This document shows, piece after piece, positions 38,409 to 47,164 of a DNA stretch of 64,000 nt; position 1 is the stretch's first letter, and each line of letters starts with the position of its first letter. This stretch comes from Thermaerobacillus caldiproteolyticus (GTDB lineage: Bacteria > Bacillota > Bacilli > Bacillales > Anoxybacillaceae). Where the stretch lies: NCBI RefSeq assembly GCF_013761245.1, contig NZ_JACDUT010000007.1:1-64000 (forward strand). Reading direction: 5' to 3'. Under the pieces are notes generated by a model that was given only the letters and a program-made list of their open reading frames with translations, ran no database searches and was not told where the DNA came from. The position numbers and the translations under genes were made by a program.

Positions 38409-38786
38409 TTATTTATTGAGCAAATCTTCCCGTTTTGATTGTTCAATCCATTCTTGAAGCTTTTCTCTCAATATGTGAAATCCCGTTGCTGTTTCAAGTG
38501 CTGCTTTTACTTTTGCTTGCCGTTTTCCTTTCTGAGAAGATTCCGTTGTCTCAACAGCCCTCATTGAAAGGCTCGCACGTTTTGCTTCTTTGTCAACAGC
38601 AAGCACTTTCACCGTCACTTCATCTCCTACTTTGACATAATCATGAATATCTCTTACAAACTCACGTGAAATCTCAGAAATATGAACAAGCCCTTGTATT
38701 TCTCCATCAAGGGCAACAAAGGCACCATACGGCTGAATGCCTGTTACTTTCCCTTTGACAATACGTCCTACTTCAATTTTTGACAA
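38409..38786 (-). CDS. yugI: S1-domain RNA-binding protein, general stress protein 13
   Basis: 125 residues. An S1 RNA-binding domain (about 3-73) has EVGRIVKGKVTGIQPYGAF, LDGEIQGLVHISEIS and VGDEVTVKVLAVD, followed by a basic linker and a helical tail ending REDLLNK. It matches B. subtilis YugI (GSP13), a ribosome-associated stress protein. I prefer the TTG at 38786 because TAGGAG is eight bases before it; the upstream GTG would overlap that site. Confidence 0.9.
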   Translation of the reverse strand: MSKIEVGRIVKGKVTGIQPYGAFVALDGEIQGLVHISEISREFVRDIHDYVKVGDEVTVKVLAVDKEAKRASLSMRAVETTESSQKGKRQAKVKAALETATGFHILREKLQEWIEQSKREDLLNK

Positions 38787-39004
38787 GCGAAACACTCCTA
38801 TTTCATTAAATTTGGATACTTTTGGATATGCAATTTTACATTATATCATTGTTCATCTTTTGAATCAAAAACAGAAGCGATATGACAAATTCGACAAATT
38901 GAGTAACATTCCTTTTCCTATCTGTAAAATGGATGTAATTTCCATATCATCACGAATAAAAAATGGTATGATGGGGATAAAGGAAAGGGAAGGAGGACAA
39001 AGAG

Positions 39005-39364
39005 ATGAGCACAATTGGTGAAAATATTAAAATGTATCGCGAGCAACGAAAGATGACTCAACAAGAATTGGCGCTAAAGGTGCGTGTTGGAACAGCCACT
39101 ATTCAAAAGTACGAGTCCGGGGAACAAATTCCTGACACACAAACCATTCTAAAACTCTCTACTGCACTAGATGTCCCTGCTTCTGAATTAATGGAAAGGG
39201 AAATGTACAATTCATCAGAAATCGATCCAGAAATTGAGCATTTAATTAAGGAGATTGGAGTAAAAAGGGCGAAGTTAATTTTGCGGAAAGCAAAGGAATT
39301 TAGCGAGGAAGATTTTTTGCGAGTGATGCAAATGCTATACGACATTAAATATAACAAATCCTAA
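39005..39364 (+). CDS. XRE-family transcriptional regulator
   Basis: 119 residues. An N-terminal helix-turn-helix of the Cro/CI type spans about 6-62 (IKMYREQRKMTQQELALKV, TIQKYESGEQIPD), and a helical C-terminal region may drive dimerisation. GGGAGGACAAAG precedes the ATG and a terminator follows at 39436-39467. Targets unknown; it sits between yugI and alaT with its own transcription unit. Confidence 0.85.
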   Translation: MSTIGENIKMYREQRKMTQQELALKVRVGTATIQKYESGEQIPDTQTILKLSTALDVPASELMEREMYNSSEIDPEIEHLIKEIGVKRAKLILRKAKEFSEEDFLRVMQMLYDIKYNKS

Positions 39365-39435
39365 TTTGTTTTATTTCTAAAACACACGGGCATTCATATA
39401 ACAAACGATTCGTTTTTCCATTTTTATCACCGATC

Positions 39436-39508
39436 GACAAATTCCCAAACAGGGATTTGTCTTTTTTATCTTTATTGTTCCGCCACGCTTTGAAAACGGT
39501 GGCGGAAC
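39436..39508. terminator. Terminators of the XRE gene and of alaT
   Basis: GACAAATTCCC (39436-39446) with GGGATTTGTC (39452-39461) and TTTTTT ends the plus-strand gene. GTTCCGCCAC (39477-39486) with GTGGCGGAAC (39499-39508) lies just after the minus-strand alaT stop. Confidence 0.8.
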
Positions 39509-39514
39509 GAGAAG

Positions 39515-40684
39515 TTATAAGCGAGACAAAAATCGTCTCATTCGTTTGATCGCTTCTTGCAGTTGCTCGAGCGAAGAAGCGTATGAGCAACGGATATATC
39601 CTTCTCCGCTTGCGCCAAACACATTTCCCGGAACGACAGCGACTCTTTCTTCAAGCAACAGCTGTTCGGCAAACTGTTCGGACGTCAACCCGGTCGACTG
39701 AATAGATGGAAACGCATAAAAGGCTCCTCCCGGTAGATGACAGCGCAAGCCTAGTTCATTTAATGATTGTACAAAATAGTTGCGCCGGCGCCGATAGCTT
39801 TTTTTCATTTCTTCCACATCTTGTTCACCATGTTTTAGAGCTTCAATTGCCGCGTATTGAGCCATCGTTGGAGCACACATCATCGTATATTGGTGGATTT
39901 TTAACATCACCTGTAAAATTGTGGAAGGGGCTGCTGCAAAGCCAAGACGCCAGCCCGTCATCGCAAACCCTTTGGAAAAGCCGGATACTAAGATCGTTCG
40001 TTCACGCATGTCTTCAATGGCCGGAAAACTCGTATACGGTTCGTCATACGTCAATTCTGCGTAAATTTCATCGGAAATGACAAGCAAGTCATGCTTTTTC
40101 ACAATACGCGCAATCGCCTCAAGCTCTTCTTTGTGTAAGACCGTTCCTGTCGGGTTATTCGGAGAACAAAGCATAAGGGCTTTTGTTCGACTCGTAATAA
40201 CGGATTCAATCTGTTCTGGCTGAATCTTAAATTCATCTGCCCCCCTCGTTTCAAGCGGAACAGGTACGCCACCAGCCAGTTCCACAAGCGGGCCATATGA
40301 AACGAAACTCGGCTCAACAACAATGACCTCATCACCTTGATTGACGATGGTCCGCAATGCTAAATCAAGTGCTTGACTCGCTCCGACTGTTACAATGATT
40401 TCTGTTTCCGGAGCATACTGGACTTGAAATTTTCGGGACAAATAGGCCGCAATTTCTTGCCGCAGTTCTAATAATCCTGCATTCGCTGTATAGGACGTAT
40501 AACCTTGTTCGAGCGATAGAATACATGCTTCCCGAACACTCCATGATGTGATAAAATCCGGTTCTCCAACTCCTAATGAAATAACCCCTTCCATGCTTGC
40601 TGCTAAATCAAAGAAGCGCCGAATACCAGATGGCTTAAGACGGGTAGCTGTTTCCGACAAATACGTTTTCGTGCCGTGCATCAT
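39515..40684 (-). CDS. alaT: Aminotransferase, alanine-type (class I/II)
   Basis: 389 residues, PLP-dependent fold type I. The PLP lysine is in LVSGFSKGFAMTGWRLG. CSPNNPTGTVL, VISDEIYAELTYD and the C-terminal GEGYIRCSYASS with the substrate Arg are typical of AspC/AlaT enzymes. B. subtilis AlaT (YugH) makes alanine from pyruvate and glutamate. Its start overlaps the alaR stop by four bases, so the two genes are coupled as alaR-alaT. Confidence 0.9.
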   Translation of the reverse strand: MMHGTKTYLSETATRLKPSGIRRFFDLAASMEGVISLGVGEPDFITSWSVREACILSLEQGYTSYTANAGLLELRQEIAAYLSRKFQVQYAPETEIIVTVGASQALDLALRTIVNQGDEVIVVEPSFVSYGPLVELAGGVPVPLETRGADEFKIQPEQIESVITSRTKALMLCSPNNPTGTVLHKEELEAIARIVKKHDLLVISDEIYAELTYDEPYTSFPAIEDMRERTILVSGFSKGFAMTGWRLGFAAAPSTILQVMLKIHQYTMMCAPTMAQYAAIEALKHGEQDVEEMKKSYRRRRNYFVQSLNELGLRCHLPGGAFYAFPSIQSTGLTSEQFAEQLLLEERVAVVPGNVFGASGEGYIRCSYASSLEQLQEAIKRMRRFLSRL

Positions 40685-41187
40685 GGTGCCACCACGATAC
40701 GCCGATCTTGTTCTCCTTGATCAAACACCGTACCATCGTGTTTATATTTTTTCAAAATGAAATGCGTTGTCGTTGAAATGACGGAATCGAGCGTTGACAA
40801 TTTTTCAGAGACAAATTGGGCCACCTCTGACATTGAACGCCCTTCGATGATGACGGATAAGTCATACGCCCCTGACATTAAGTAAACAGACTTTACTTCC
40901 GGGAAGCGGTAAATTCGCTCCGCCACTTCATCAAAGCCGACACCTCTCTTCGGTGTCACTTTTACATCGATCATCGCCGTTACACCTTCATGTCCATCAA
41001 CTTTCCGCCAATCAACAATGGCAGCATATTGGACAATCACTTTCATTTCCTCAAGTTTCTTCAAAATGTCCGCTGTCTCCTCAAGCGACAATGACGCCAT
41101 TTTTGCTAACGTATCCAGCGGGATACGCGCGTTTTTTTCTAATATTTCGACGATTTCTAATTCTTTTTCTGTTAGCTTCATCTCCAT
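40681..41187 (-). CDS. alaR: Lrp/AsnC-family regulator of alaT
   Basis: 168 residues. An N-terminal winged helix-turn-helix (about 1-60, ELEIVEILEKNARIPLDTLA) is followed by an AsnC/RAM ligand-binding domain (GVTAMIDVKVTPKRGVGFDE, YLMSGAYDLSVIIEGRSMSE). In B. subtilis AlaR activates alaT. The gene is first in the operon and overlaps alaT. The ATG at 41187 is preceded by GGGAGGGATGGAG. Confidence 0.9.
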   Translation of the reverse strand: MEMKLTEKELEIVEILEKNARIPLDTLAKMASLSLEETADILKKLEEMKVIVQYAAIVDWRKVDGHEGVTAMIDVKVTPKRGVGFDEVAERIYRFPEVKSVYLMSGAYDLSVIIEGRSMSEVAQFVSEKLSTLDSVISTTTHFILKKYKHDGTVFDQGEQDRRIVVAP

Positions 41188-41386
41188 CCCTCCCTACCAA
41201 GATTTTCACATAAAATCGACCCATTTGCACGAAAAAAATTACAAAAGATACAATTAGGTTACAATAAAAAAAATGGCGGTATCTCACCCGCCTTACCAGT
41301 AAACATGCAGCTTTTCAGCTTCAACTCTATATACGTTGGTACAACATTCCCATAGTAACCATAACACGAAGCAGGAGGTGTAAAAA

Positions 41387-42229
41387 ATGTCAATCGCACT
41401 CACGAACGCTCAAACCGTCCGTATCCGCGAAGTGAACATTTATTATGAATTATATAACTTTCATGAACAGCGTCCAGTAATCGTTTTGTTGCATGGATTT
41501 CTGTCTTCTGCCTTTAGCTATCGCCGGCTAATCCCGCTATTAATGAACGATTTTTCGATTATCGCCATAGACTTGCCACCGTTTGGAAAAAGCGAAAAAT
41601 CTACGCGGTTTCGTTACACGTACAAAAATCTTGCCCAACTTGTCATTGATTTGCTCCATCATTTACAAATTAGAAAATGCACGCTCGCCGGACATTCGAT
41701 GGGCGGACAAATTTGTTTATACATCGCGCGAATGCAGCCTCAGATCGTGAAACAAATCATTTTACTTTGCAGCTCGGGTTATATGAAACGAGTCGGAAAA
41801 TCGCTTCTATTTTCTACTTATATTCCGTATTTCCATTTATATGTGAAACGCCGACTTTACGAACAAGGAGTCGAAAAAAACTTGCTGCAAGTCGTTTATA
41901 ACCATTCGCTCATCGATGATGAAATGAAAAAAGGATATGAACAGCCTTTTTACGATGAACGAATATTTAAGGCACTTATTCGATTTATTCGCCATCGCGA
42001 AGGAGATTTGTTATCGACTGACTTGCAAAAAATCGATATTCCGACTTTGCTTCTGTGGGGGGAAAATGACCGTGTCGTTCCGATCAAAATTGGAAAAATA
42101 TTACACCAAGATTTACGCAATTCCCAATTCATTTCATTTCCAAACACAGGTCATCTTCTTCCCGAAGAAAAACCGGATGACGTCTATCGCCAAATGATTC
42201 AGTTTATGGGTGAATTTCATGGAAGCTGA
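41387..42229 (+). CDS. yugF: Alpha/beta hydrolase
   Basis: 280 residues. The oxyanion HG motif is VLLHGFLSS, the nucleophile elbow is LAGHSMGGQ (Ser), the acid is in LLWGENDRVVP (Asp) and the base His is in NTGHLLPEE. It matches B. subtilis YugF in fold and position. Substrate unknown. GCAGGAGGTG precedes the ATG. Its end overlaps the convergent yugE by 13 bases. Confidence 0.9.
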   Translation: MSIALTNAQTVRIREVNIYYELYNFHEQRPVIVLLHGFLSSAFSYRRLIPLLMNDFSIIAIDLPPFGKSEKSTRFRYTYKNLAQLVIDLLHHLQIRKCTLAGHSMGGQICLYIARMQPQIVKQIILLCSSGYMKRVGKSLLFSTYIPYFHLYVKRRLYEQGVEKNLLQVVYNHSLIDDEMKKGYEQPFYDERIFKALIRFIRHREGDLLSTDLQKIDIPTLLLWGENDRVVPIKIGKILHQDLRNSQFISFPNTGHLLPEEKPDDVYRQMIQFMGEFHGS

Positions 42230-42480
42230 CAGGAAGCAGCTTGCTTTAGTTCTAATAGCTGTTTTGCGATTTTCATGCATTGTTCCAAAGGAATTACTTC
42301 CTCGAAAGAGAATTCATAAATAGCTTGAATTTTTTTAGCCAACGGATAGAGCTCATCATATTCATGAACAGCCTGTAGTACGTCAACAGCTTCCGTCTCA
42401 TACGCGTCACAACCATAACCGAGCGGATCCCAACGCTGAATGATACGAACGAGCATTTGATTTACTTGTTGCATGTCCAT
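42217..42480 (-). CDS. yugE: DUF1871 family protein
   Basis: 87 residues, with RIIQRWDPLGYGCDAYETEA, VLQAVHEYDE and IQAIYEFSFEEVIPLEQC, the DUF1871/YugE pattern; function unknown. The ATG at 42480 is chosen for AAAGGTGG; the same frame is open for 81 more codons upstream, but that part overlaps patB antisense and has no ribosome site. Confidence 0.85.
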   Translation of the reverse strand: MDMQQVNQMLVRIIQRWDPLGYGCDAYETEAVDVLQAVHEYDELYPLAKKIQAIYEFSFEEVIPLEQCMKIAKQLLELKQAASCQLP

Positions 42481-42559
42481 GGTTGTCGACCACCTTTCGT
42501 AGCGAAATTGATGAAACATACAAAAATTATAAGCCAAAAAAGAAGGGAGAGGAAACAGA

Positions 42560-43726
42560 ATGTACTGCTTCGATGAAGTAATTGAACGGCGAAATACGCA
42601 CTCTGTTAAATGGGATGGAACAGAACGTTTTTTTGGAGCCAAAGACGTATTGCCGATGTGGATAGCTGATATGGATTTCCAAGCTCCGTTGCCTGTCATA
42701 GAGGCTCTATCTGAACGAATCAAACATGGTGTTTTTGGCTACACAACCATTCCCTCTTCGTTAAAAGAAGCGCTGAGCAGTTGGCTGCAAAAAAGACATC
42801 AGTGGATGATCGATAGTAAGTGGATATCATTTTCGACGGGTGTCGTTCCCGCTTTAGCGACAGCGATCGAAGCATTCACTTCTCCCAACGACCGAATTGT
42901 TGTCCTTACACCGGTTTATCCTCCTTTGTTTCAACTTGTAAAAAAAAACGGACGGGAACTTGTTACCAGCTCACTCCGACTTACGGATAAAAAGTATGAA
43001 ATCGATTGGGACGATTTACACGAAAAAATTAAAAATGCCAAAGCATTGATCCTATGCAGTCCGCATAATCCCGGAGGGCGAGTATGGACGAAAGAGGAAC
43101 TAACGAGATTAGGAACTCTCTGCGTGGAACACAATGTCATTGTCATATCTGATGAAATACATGCTGATTTAACATTACCGCCACATCAGCATACACCATT
43201 CGCTTCCATCAATGAGACATTTGCCGAAATAAGCGTGACGTGTATAGCGCCGACAAAAACGTTTAACCTAGCCGGACTGCAGGCAGCGGTGATTATCATT
43301 CCGAGCGAAACATTAAAAAAGCAATTTGAGGCAGCACAGCGCCGGCAAGGTTTTTTCACGTTAAATACGTTTGCCGTTGTTGGAGCAGAAGCAGCGTACC
43401 GCTATGGTGCTGAGTGGCTTGATGCGCTTTTATCGTATCTTCAACAAAATATCGACAATACTTCTTTGTTTTTCGAAAAACACTTACCGAAACTCAATGT
43501 CATTCGCCCAGAGGCCTCTTACCTCGTTTGGATTGATTGCCGCCGCCTCGAAAAAACAGAACAACAATTAAAGCAGCTCCTTTTGCATAAAGGAAAAATC
43601 GCCGTCGATCTAGGCAGCAAATTCGGCGAAGAAGGTCGCGGCTTTATCCGCCTGAACGTCGCCTGCGCACGTCAAACATTAGAAGATGCCCTACACCGGA
43701 TCTCCATCGCTTTTGAAGGCTTGTAG
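42560..43726 (+). CDS. patB: Cystathionine beta-lyase, MalY/PatB family
   Basis: 388 residues, PLP enzyme of the MalY/PatB subgroup. It has TERFFGAKDVLPMWIADMDF at about 21-40, CSPHNPGGRVW, VISDEIHADLTL and the PLP lysine in APTKTFNLAGLQ. These C-S lyases split cystathionine or cysteine conjugates to give homocysteine or thiols, pyruvate and ammonia. The order yugF-yugE-patB is as in B. subtilis. AAGGGAGAGG precedes the ATG. Confidence 0.92.
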   Translation: MYCFDEVIERRNTHSVKWDGTERFFGAKDVLPMWIADMDFQAPLPVIEALSERIKHGVFGYTTIPSSLKEALSSWLQKRHQWMIDSKWISFSTGVVPALATAIEAFTSPNDRIVVLTPVYPPLFQLVKKNGRELVTSSLRLTDKKYEIDWDDLHEKIKNAKALILCSPHNPGGRVWTKEELTRLGTLCVEHNVIVISDEIHADLTLPPHQHTPFASINETFAEISVTCIAPTKTFNLAGLQAAVIIIPSETLKKQFEAAQRRQGFFTLNTFAVVGAEAAYRYGAEWLDALLSYLQQNIDNTSLFFEKHLPKLNVIRPEASYLVWIDCRRLEKTEQQLKQLLLHKGKIAVDLGSKFGEEGRGFIRLNVACARQTLEDALHRISIAFEGL

Positions 43727-43772
43727 CAAAAAAAGAAGGCTCTCTTTTATCGTAATATCGAGCCTTCTTTCT

Positions 43773-44294
43773 TTATTTTGAATTTTTAATTTCACCACAA
43801 GCAATGCGCCCACCGGCATCTCCTGCTGGTTGTGTCATTCCATCATCTTTCCCTGCATGAATCACAAGCGATGTTCCGTCTTTCGTTAATAATGTTCCCT
43901 TTCCTTCCTTCAGCGTGACATCTGGAGCTATAAATTCCGCTTTGACCGTCCCATCTTCTTTCACAATGATGTTCGGCAAGTCGCCAGCATGCGCCCCCTC
44001 CGGATGGAGCAAGCCATGTTTTTTCCCATCAGGATTATAGTGATCACCAGCTGATTGAAAATCAGGCTTTTTGCAAAGCGCTTTTTCGTGAATATGAATT
44101 GCATGTTCTCCCGGAGGAAGCCCTTCTAAATCAAGCGTAAATTTCACTCCTTCCGGCTGTTCCGATAATTTCACTGTTCCTAACGAATCTCCCGCACTAT
44201 TGATCATGTTAACTTCCTTTTTAGTCGGCGCGGACTCTTGACAGCCGCTGATAAAAGCAATGATTGCAAAAATAGAAACTATTTTTTTAAACAC
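43773..44294 (-). CDS. sodC: Cu/Zn superoxide dismutase-like lipoprotein
   Basis: 173 residues. A lipoprotein signal ends in the lipobox FISGC. The metal-site histidines are all present: two in [11 protein letters not shown], one in GDHYNP, one in KKHG, one with Asp in HAGDLPN, and one in [10 protein letters not shown]. The two Cys and the GGRIACGEI end are also canonical. B. subtilis YojM is reported to lack some copper ligands; this one keeps the full set, so activity is plausible. A GTG start at 44294 fits GGAGGGG nine bases before it. Confidence 0.88.
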   Translation of the reverse strand: MFKKIVSIFAIIAFISGCQESAPTKKEVNMINSAGDSLGTVKLSEQPEGVKFTLDLEGLPPGEHAIHIHEKALCKKPDFQSAGDHYNPDGKKHGLLHPEGAHAGDLPNIIVKEDGTVKAEFIAPDVTLKEGKGTLLTKDGTSLVIHAGKDDGMTQPAGDAGGRIACGEIKNSK

Positions 44295-44361
44295 AAAACA
44301 AAACCCCTCCAGCAATATATTTTTTCACTTAGTATTGCCAAAGAGAGGCCTTTTTAAACGA

Positions 44362-44571
44362 TTATTTTTCACTATGAATCACGTTCTCTCGTTTTAACCG
44401 TTCTTCCAATTGCTTTGCTTTTTCCTCTTGATACTTCGAAACTTTGATAATGAGCCGCATCGTTAAAATCGCCGCAATTAAAAAGATCGTACACGTAATC
44501 GCCGCAGGAATATATTCTCTTTTATCCTCTGGAAAATATAAAAATAAGTTTAATATATAATAAAACGGCAT
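44362..44571 (-). CDS. Small single-pass membrane protein
   Basis: 69 residues. One helix (about 20-42, YIPAAITCTIFLIAAILTM) is followed by a highly charged coiled-coil tail (SKYQEEKAKQLEERLKRE). AAAGGTTGG precedes the ATG. Family not recognised. It lies between sodC and kapD, where B. subtilis has kinB and kapB, but it resembles neither. Confidence 0.6.
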   Translation of the reverse strand: MPFYYILNLFLYFPEDKREYIPAAITCTIFLIAAILTMRLIIKVSKYQEEKAKQLEERLKRENVIHSEK

Positions 44572-44664
44572 AGTTTCGCCAACCTTTCATTCATAAAAAT
44601 CTGAATTAATTTTTATTATACCAAAAATAAATGAGCCAAACCACTAAACAAGTGACTTGGCTGA

Positions 44665-45288
44665 CTATAAAGCAAACTTTTTTAACAATTGACTTACATC
44701 AATTCTCTCCCCGATCGTTGGCGGTTTCGGTTTTGCTAAATACTTTTTATCTTTTTCAACAAGTTTAAAAATATTATACGTCGTGAATGCATCATCCAAG
44801 GCACAATGAGGTTTACCGACACCTTCGTTTCCATATTCTTGCACCGCTTTTCGCAATCCAGTCTGATTTTGTTTACCAAAAAACAATTTATATTCCATCG
44901 CTAAATCACGATGCTCTCCTGTAAACGGAAATGGAAGATTAGCCTGCAAACAATTGTGCTTGAGCACCTTCATGTCCATATTCCCCCACGTAACAACTGT
45001 ACTTGGGCACAAGCGGTCATACTCCTTTAACAAAGCTACTAATTCAGTAAAACTGATTCCTTCATCGACCTGTTCTTGGGTAATATTTAAAAACACTTTA
45101 CACCTATCGGTTAAAATCGGAAATTTGTTCGGTTTCACATAGGCAGAAAATTGATCATGCACTTCGTCATTCATCACAGATACAAGACCAACCTCAATAA
45201 TTTCTGGAAAAAACCCACTTGGCTTCGTTTTACTTTCCGGCATGGTAAACTCGAAATCAAGAAATAAATATTGATGTTCTTCTGACAT
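44665..45288 (-). CDS. kapD: 3'-5' exonuclease KapD (inhibitor of the KinA sporulation pathway)
   Basis: 207 residues, DEDDh exonuclease fold. Exo I is LFLDFEFTMP (Asp and Glu), Exo II is VVTWGNMDMKVLKHN (Asp), and Exo III is KPHCALDDAFTTYNIF with the catalytic His-Asp. It matches B. subtilis KapD, which inhibits entry to sporulation through KinA. The start at MSEEHQ is chosen for GGGAG six bases before it. The kinB and kapB genes that accompany kapD in B. subtilis are absent. Confidence 0.9.
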   Translation of the reverse strand: MSEEHQYLFLDFEFTMPESKTKPSGFFPEIIEVGLVSVMNDEVHDQFSAYVKPNKFPILTDRCKVFLNITQEQVDEGISFTELVALLKEYDRLCPSTVVTWGNMDMKVLKHNCLQANLPFPFTGEHRDLAMEYKLFFGKQNQTGLRKAVQEYGNEGVGKPHCALDDAFTTYNIFKLVEKDKKYLAKPKPPTIGERIDVSQLLKKFAL

Positions 45289-45306
45289 GCTCCTCTCCCT
45301 TTCCAT

Positions 45307-45853
45307 TCCGCTTCCCTCTTATACATTTGCGAATAACATTATTATTTTTATTATATCATGAGAGAGCATTATTTTATTTCTTTTTTCAGAAAATATAAAA
45401 AAAGGGCGAATGAAAGTATGCACATTTCTAGTAAAAAAGTCGTTCTTTCCTCGCGAATACGTTATAATGATATAAATATTGCTTGAATTACCATCACATT
45501 CACTTCGTTTCTTTCAAAATGGAAGACTCTTGGGTAATCTCCCAAAGAAAATTGACCAGGTTCGCCGGATCATCTCGGTCTGAATGCGAAAATCTTGTAC
45601 ATCGGACTCGACAAGCCGATGATCGTTTCGTTTTTGCTTTTTGATTAACACGGCGCGGATCGGGCTGGATTGCGACGGGCAGTTCTTTTTCCATCGCAAT
45701 CCTGCATCTTTCGTTCTCAAGGAACAATCTTTATTACAGAACATGTATTTGTATCGAACTCCAAAAAGCTGTTCATCTTCCACTTTTATTCGTCACGCCC
45801 TGAACCTGTCAAAGTGGGAGCCTTCTTGCACATTTACGATAAGGGGGAGAATT
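45307..45853. other. Intergenic region upstream of modA
   Basis: Overlapping open frames exist on both strands at 45500-45790, but none has a ribosome site or a recognised family. They may be the relic of one gene (for example GLRWKKNCPSQ / VNFLWEITQESS on the minus strand). I do not assign it. Confidence 0.3.
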
Positions 45854-46624
45854 ATGTTAAAAAAATGGGTTTCTTGTTTATGTATGGTGTTGTTACTTGT
45901 TAGTTGCTCTCATTCACCTGACAAAAAAGTAACGATAACTGTCGCAGCAGCCGCAAGTATGAAAGATGTTCTTACATCGATTGGCAAGCAATATGAGAAT
46001 AAACATCCTGCGACCCATCTTGTCTTTAATTTTGCTTCATCTGGCACATTGCAAAAGCAAATTGAACAAGGCGCTCCTATGGATGTATTTATTTCCGCCG
46101 ATCCCACTTCGTTTCGCCAGCTAAAAGAAAAACGTCTCGTCATATCTAAAAGAAACGAGCCTCTCGTATACAACGAGCTCGTTCTCATTGTTCCAAAACA
46201 GCGCCAAAATGGGGTTCATTCACTTTCCGATACGACGAACCCAGCCGTTCAATCAATAGCAATCGGCATTCCTGAAACGGTTCCTGCAGGAGCGTATGCA
46301 AAACAATGGCTTCAATCGACACATCTTTGGGAGAAGCTTCAAGGGAAATTGGTGTTGGCCAAAGACGTTCGCCAAGTATTAACCTACGTCGAATCAGAAA
46401 ATGTTGATGCAGGGATTGTATATCGAACAGATGCCCTTTCTTCCGATAACGTTCGCATTACCACAAAAGCACCTGACTCTTTGAATCGCAAAATTGCTTA
46501 TGATGCTGGAGTTGTCGCTTCCTCCTCTCAAACAAAAGAAGCACAACAATTCATCAAGTATTTATACTCTCGTGAAGCGAAGCAGGTATTTAAACAGTAC
46601 GGGTTTCTAATAGAGAGAAAGTAA
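45854..46624 (+). CDS. modA: Molybdate ABC transporter substrate-binding lipoprotein
   Basis: 256 residues. A lipoprotein signal ends in LLVSC. The mature part starts VTITVAAAASMKDVLTSIG and has FNFASSGTLQKQIEQGAPMD and VFISAD, then DAGIVYRTDAL, the ModA signature for binding molybdate or tungstate. AGGGGGAGAATT precedes the ATG. No modB permease or modC ATPase follows, so it is either an orphan or serves a transporter encoded elsewhere. Confidence 0.9.
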   Translation: MLKKWVSCLCMVLLLVSCSHSPDKKVTITVAAAASMKDVLTSIGKQYENKHPATHLVFNFASSGTLQKQIEQGAPMDVFISADPTSFRQLKEKRLVISKRNEPLVYNELVLIVPKQRQNGVHSLSDTTNPAVQSIAIGIPETVPAGAYAKQWLQSTHLWEKLQGKLVLAKDVRQVLTYVESENVDAGIVYRTDALSSDNVRITTKAPDSLNRKIAYDAGVVASSSQTKEAQQFIKYLYSREAKQVFKQYGFLIERK

Positions 46625-46707
46625 ACAGTTTTCTCCCATTTGTTTGAGTATTCAAAAGAACAAATATAATAGTTCCAAATGTCGTTTGTCAAAAGGGAGG
46701 ACCCAGA

Positions 46708-47130
46708 GTGAGAAATGTTGTCATTCATAAAATTGTAACGTTCATCTTTACAGAGGAACAGTTAAAAGCATATTGGAAAAACAAAAAAACAGATCTCCCA
46801 TTCACTTCCTTAACAAATGAACAATATATGAAGTTAGCGGAAGAAATCCTTCACCATTCTTCCCATAGCCAATGATAACAACACCTCATCGGCCAAGGGT
46901 GGCGAACAGAGGAAGAAGCGGAAGGACTTATCATTGACGAAGATGAATCGCGTAACGATATTCATGTTGAAATCGTTGATACATCTGTACGTGCGCAACC
47001 ATCACACAAACTGTTTGTGGACCGCTTAACGGAAATTACCTGTCCGCATTGCCAATTTTCTTTTTATATTCGAAATTTAAAAGGAAAGCCGTCATGGAAA
47101 TGCCCGTCATGTGGAAATTCCATCAATTAA
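46708..47130 (+). pseudogene. Zinc-ribbon protein interrupted by two in-frame stops
   Basis: One continuous frame starts at a GTG with AGGGAGG before it. It reads MRNVVIHKIVTFIFTEEQL and LAEEILHHSSHSQ, then a TGA-TAA double stop at 46873-46878, then continues in the same frame with GQGWRTEEEAEGLIIDEDE and two CxxC pairs (CPHC, CPSC) to a TAA at 47128. This is one 140-codon gene of unknown function broken by adjacent stops. The C-terminal part could still be made only from an internal start. Confidence 0.6.
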
Positions 47131-47164
47131 CCGTCCTAACGCTTCAGCAAAGGAGTGAATGATC

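Noticed and set aside
45500-45853. Overlapping frames upstream of modA as a real gene
   Set aside because: Three frames on two strands are open, none has a start signal, and no domain is recognisable.
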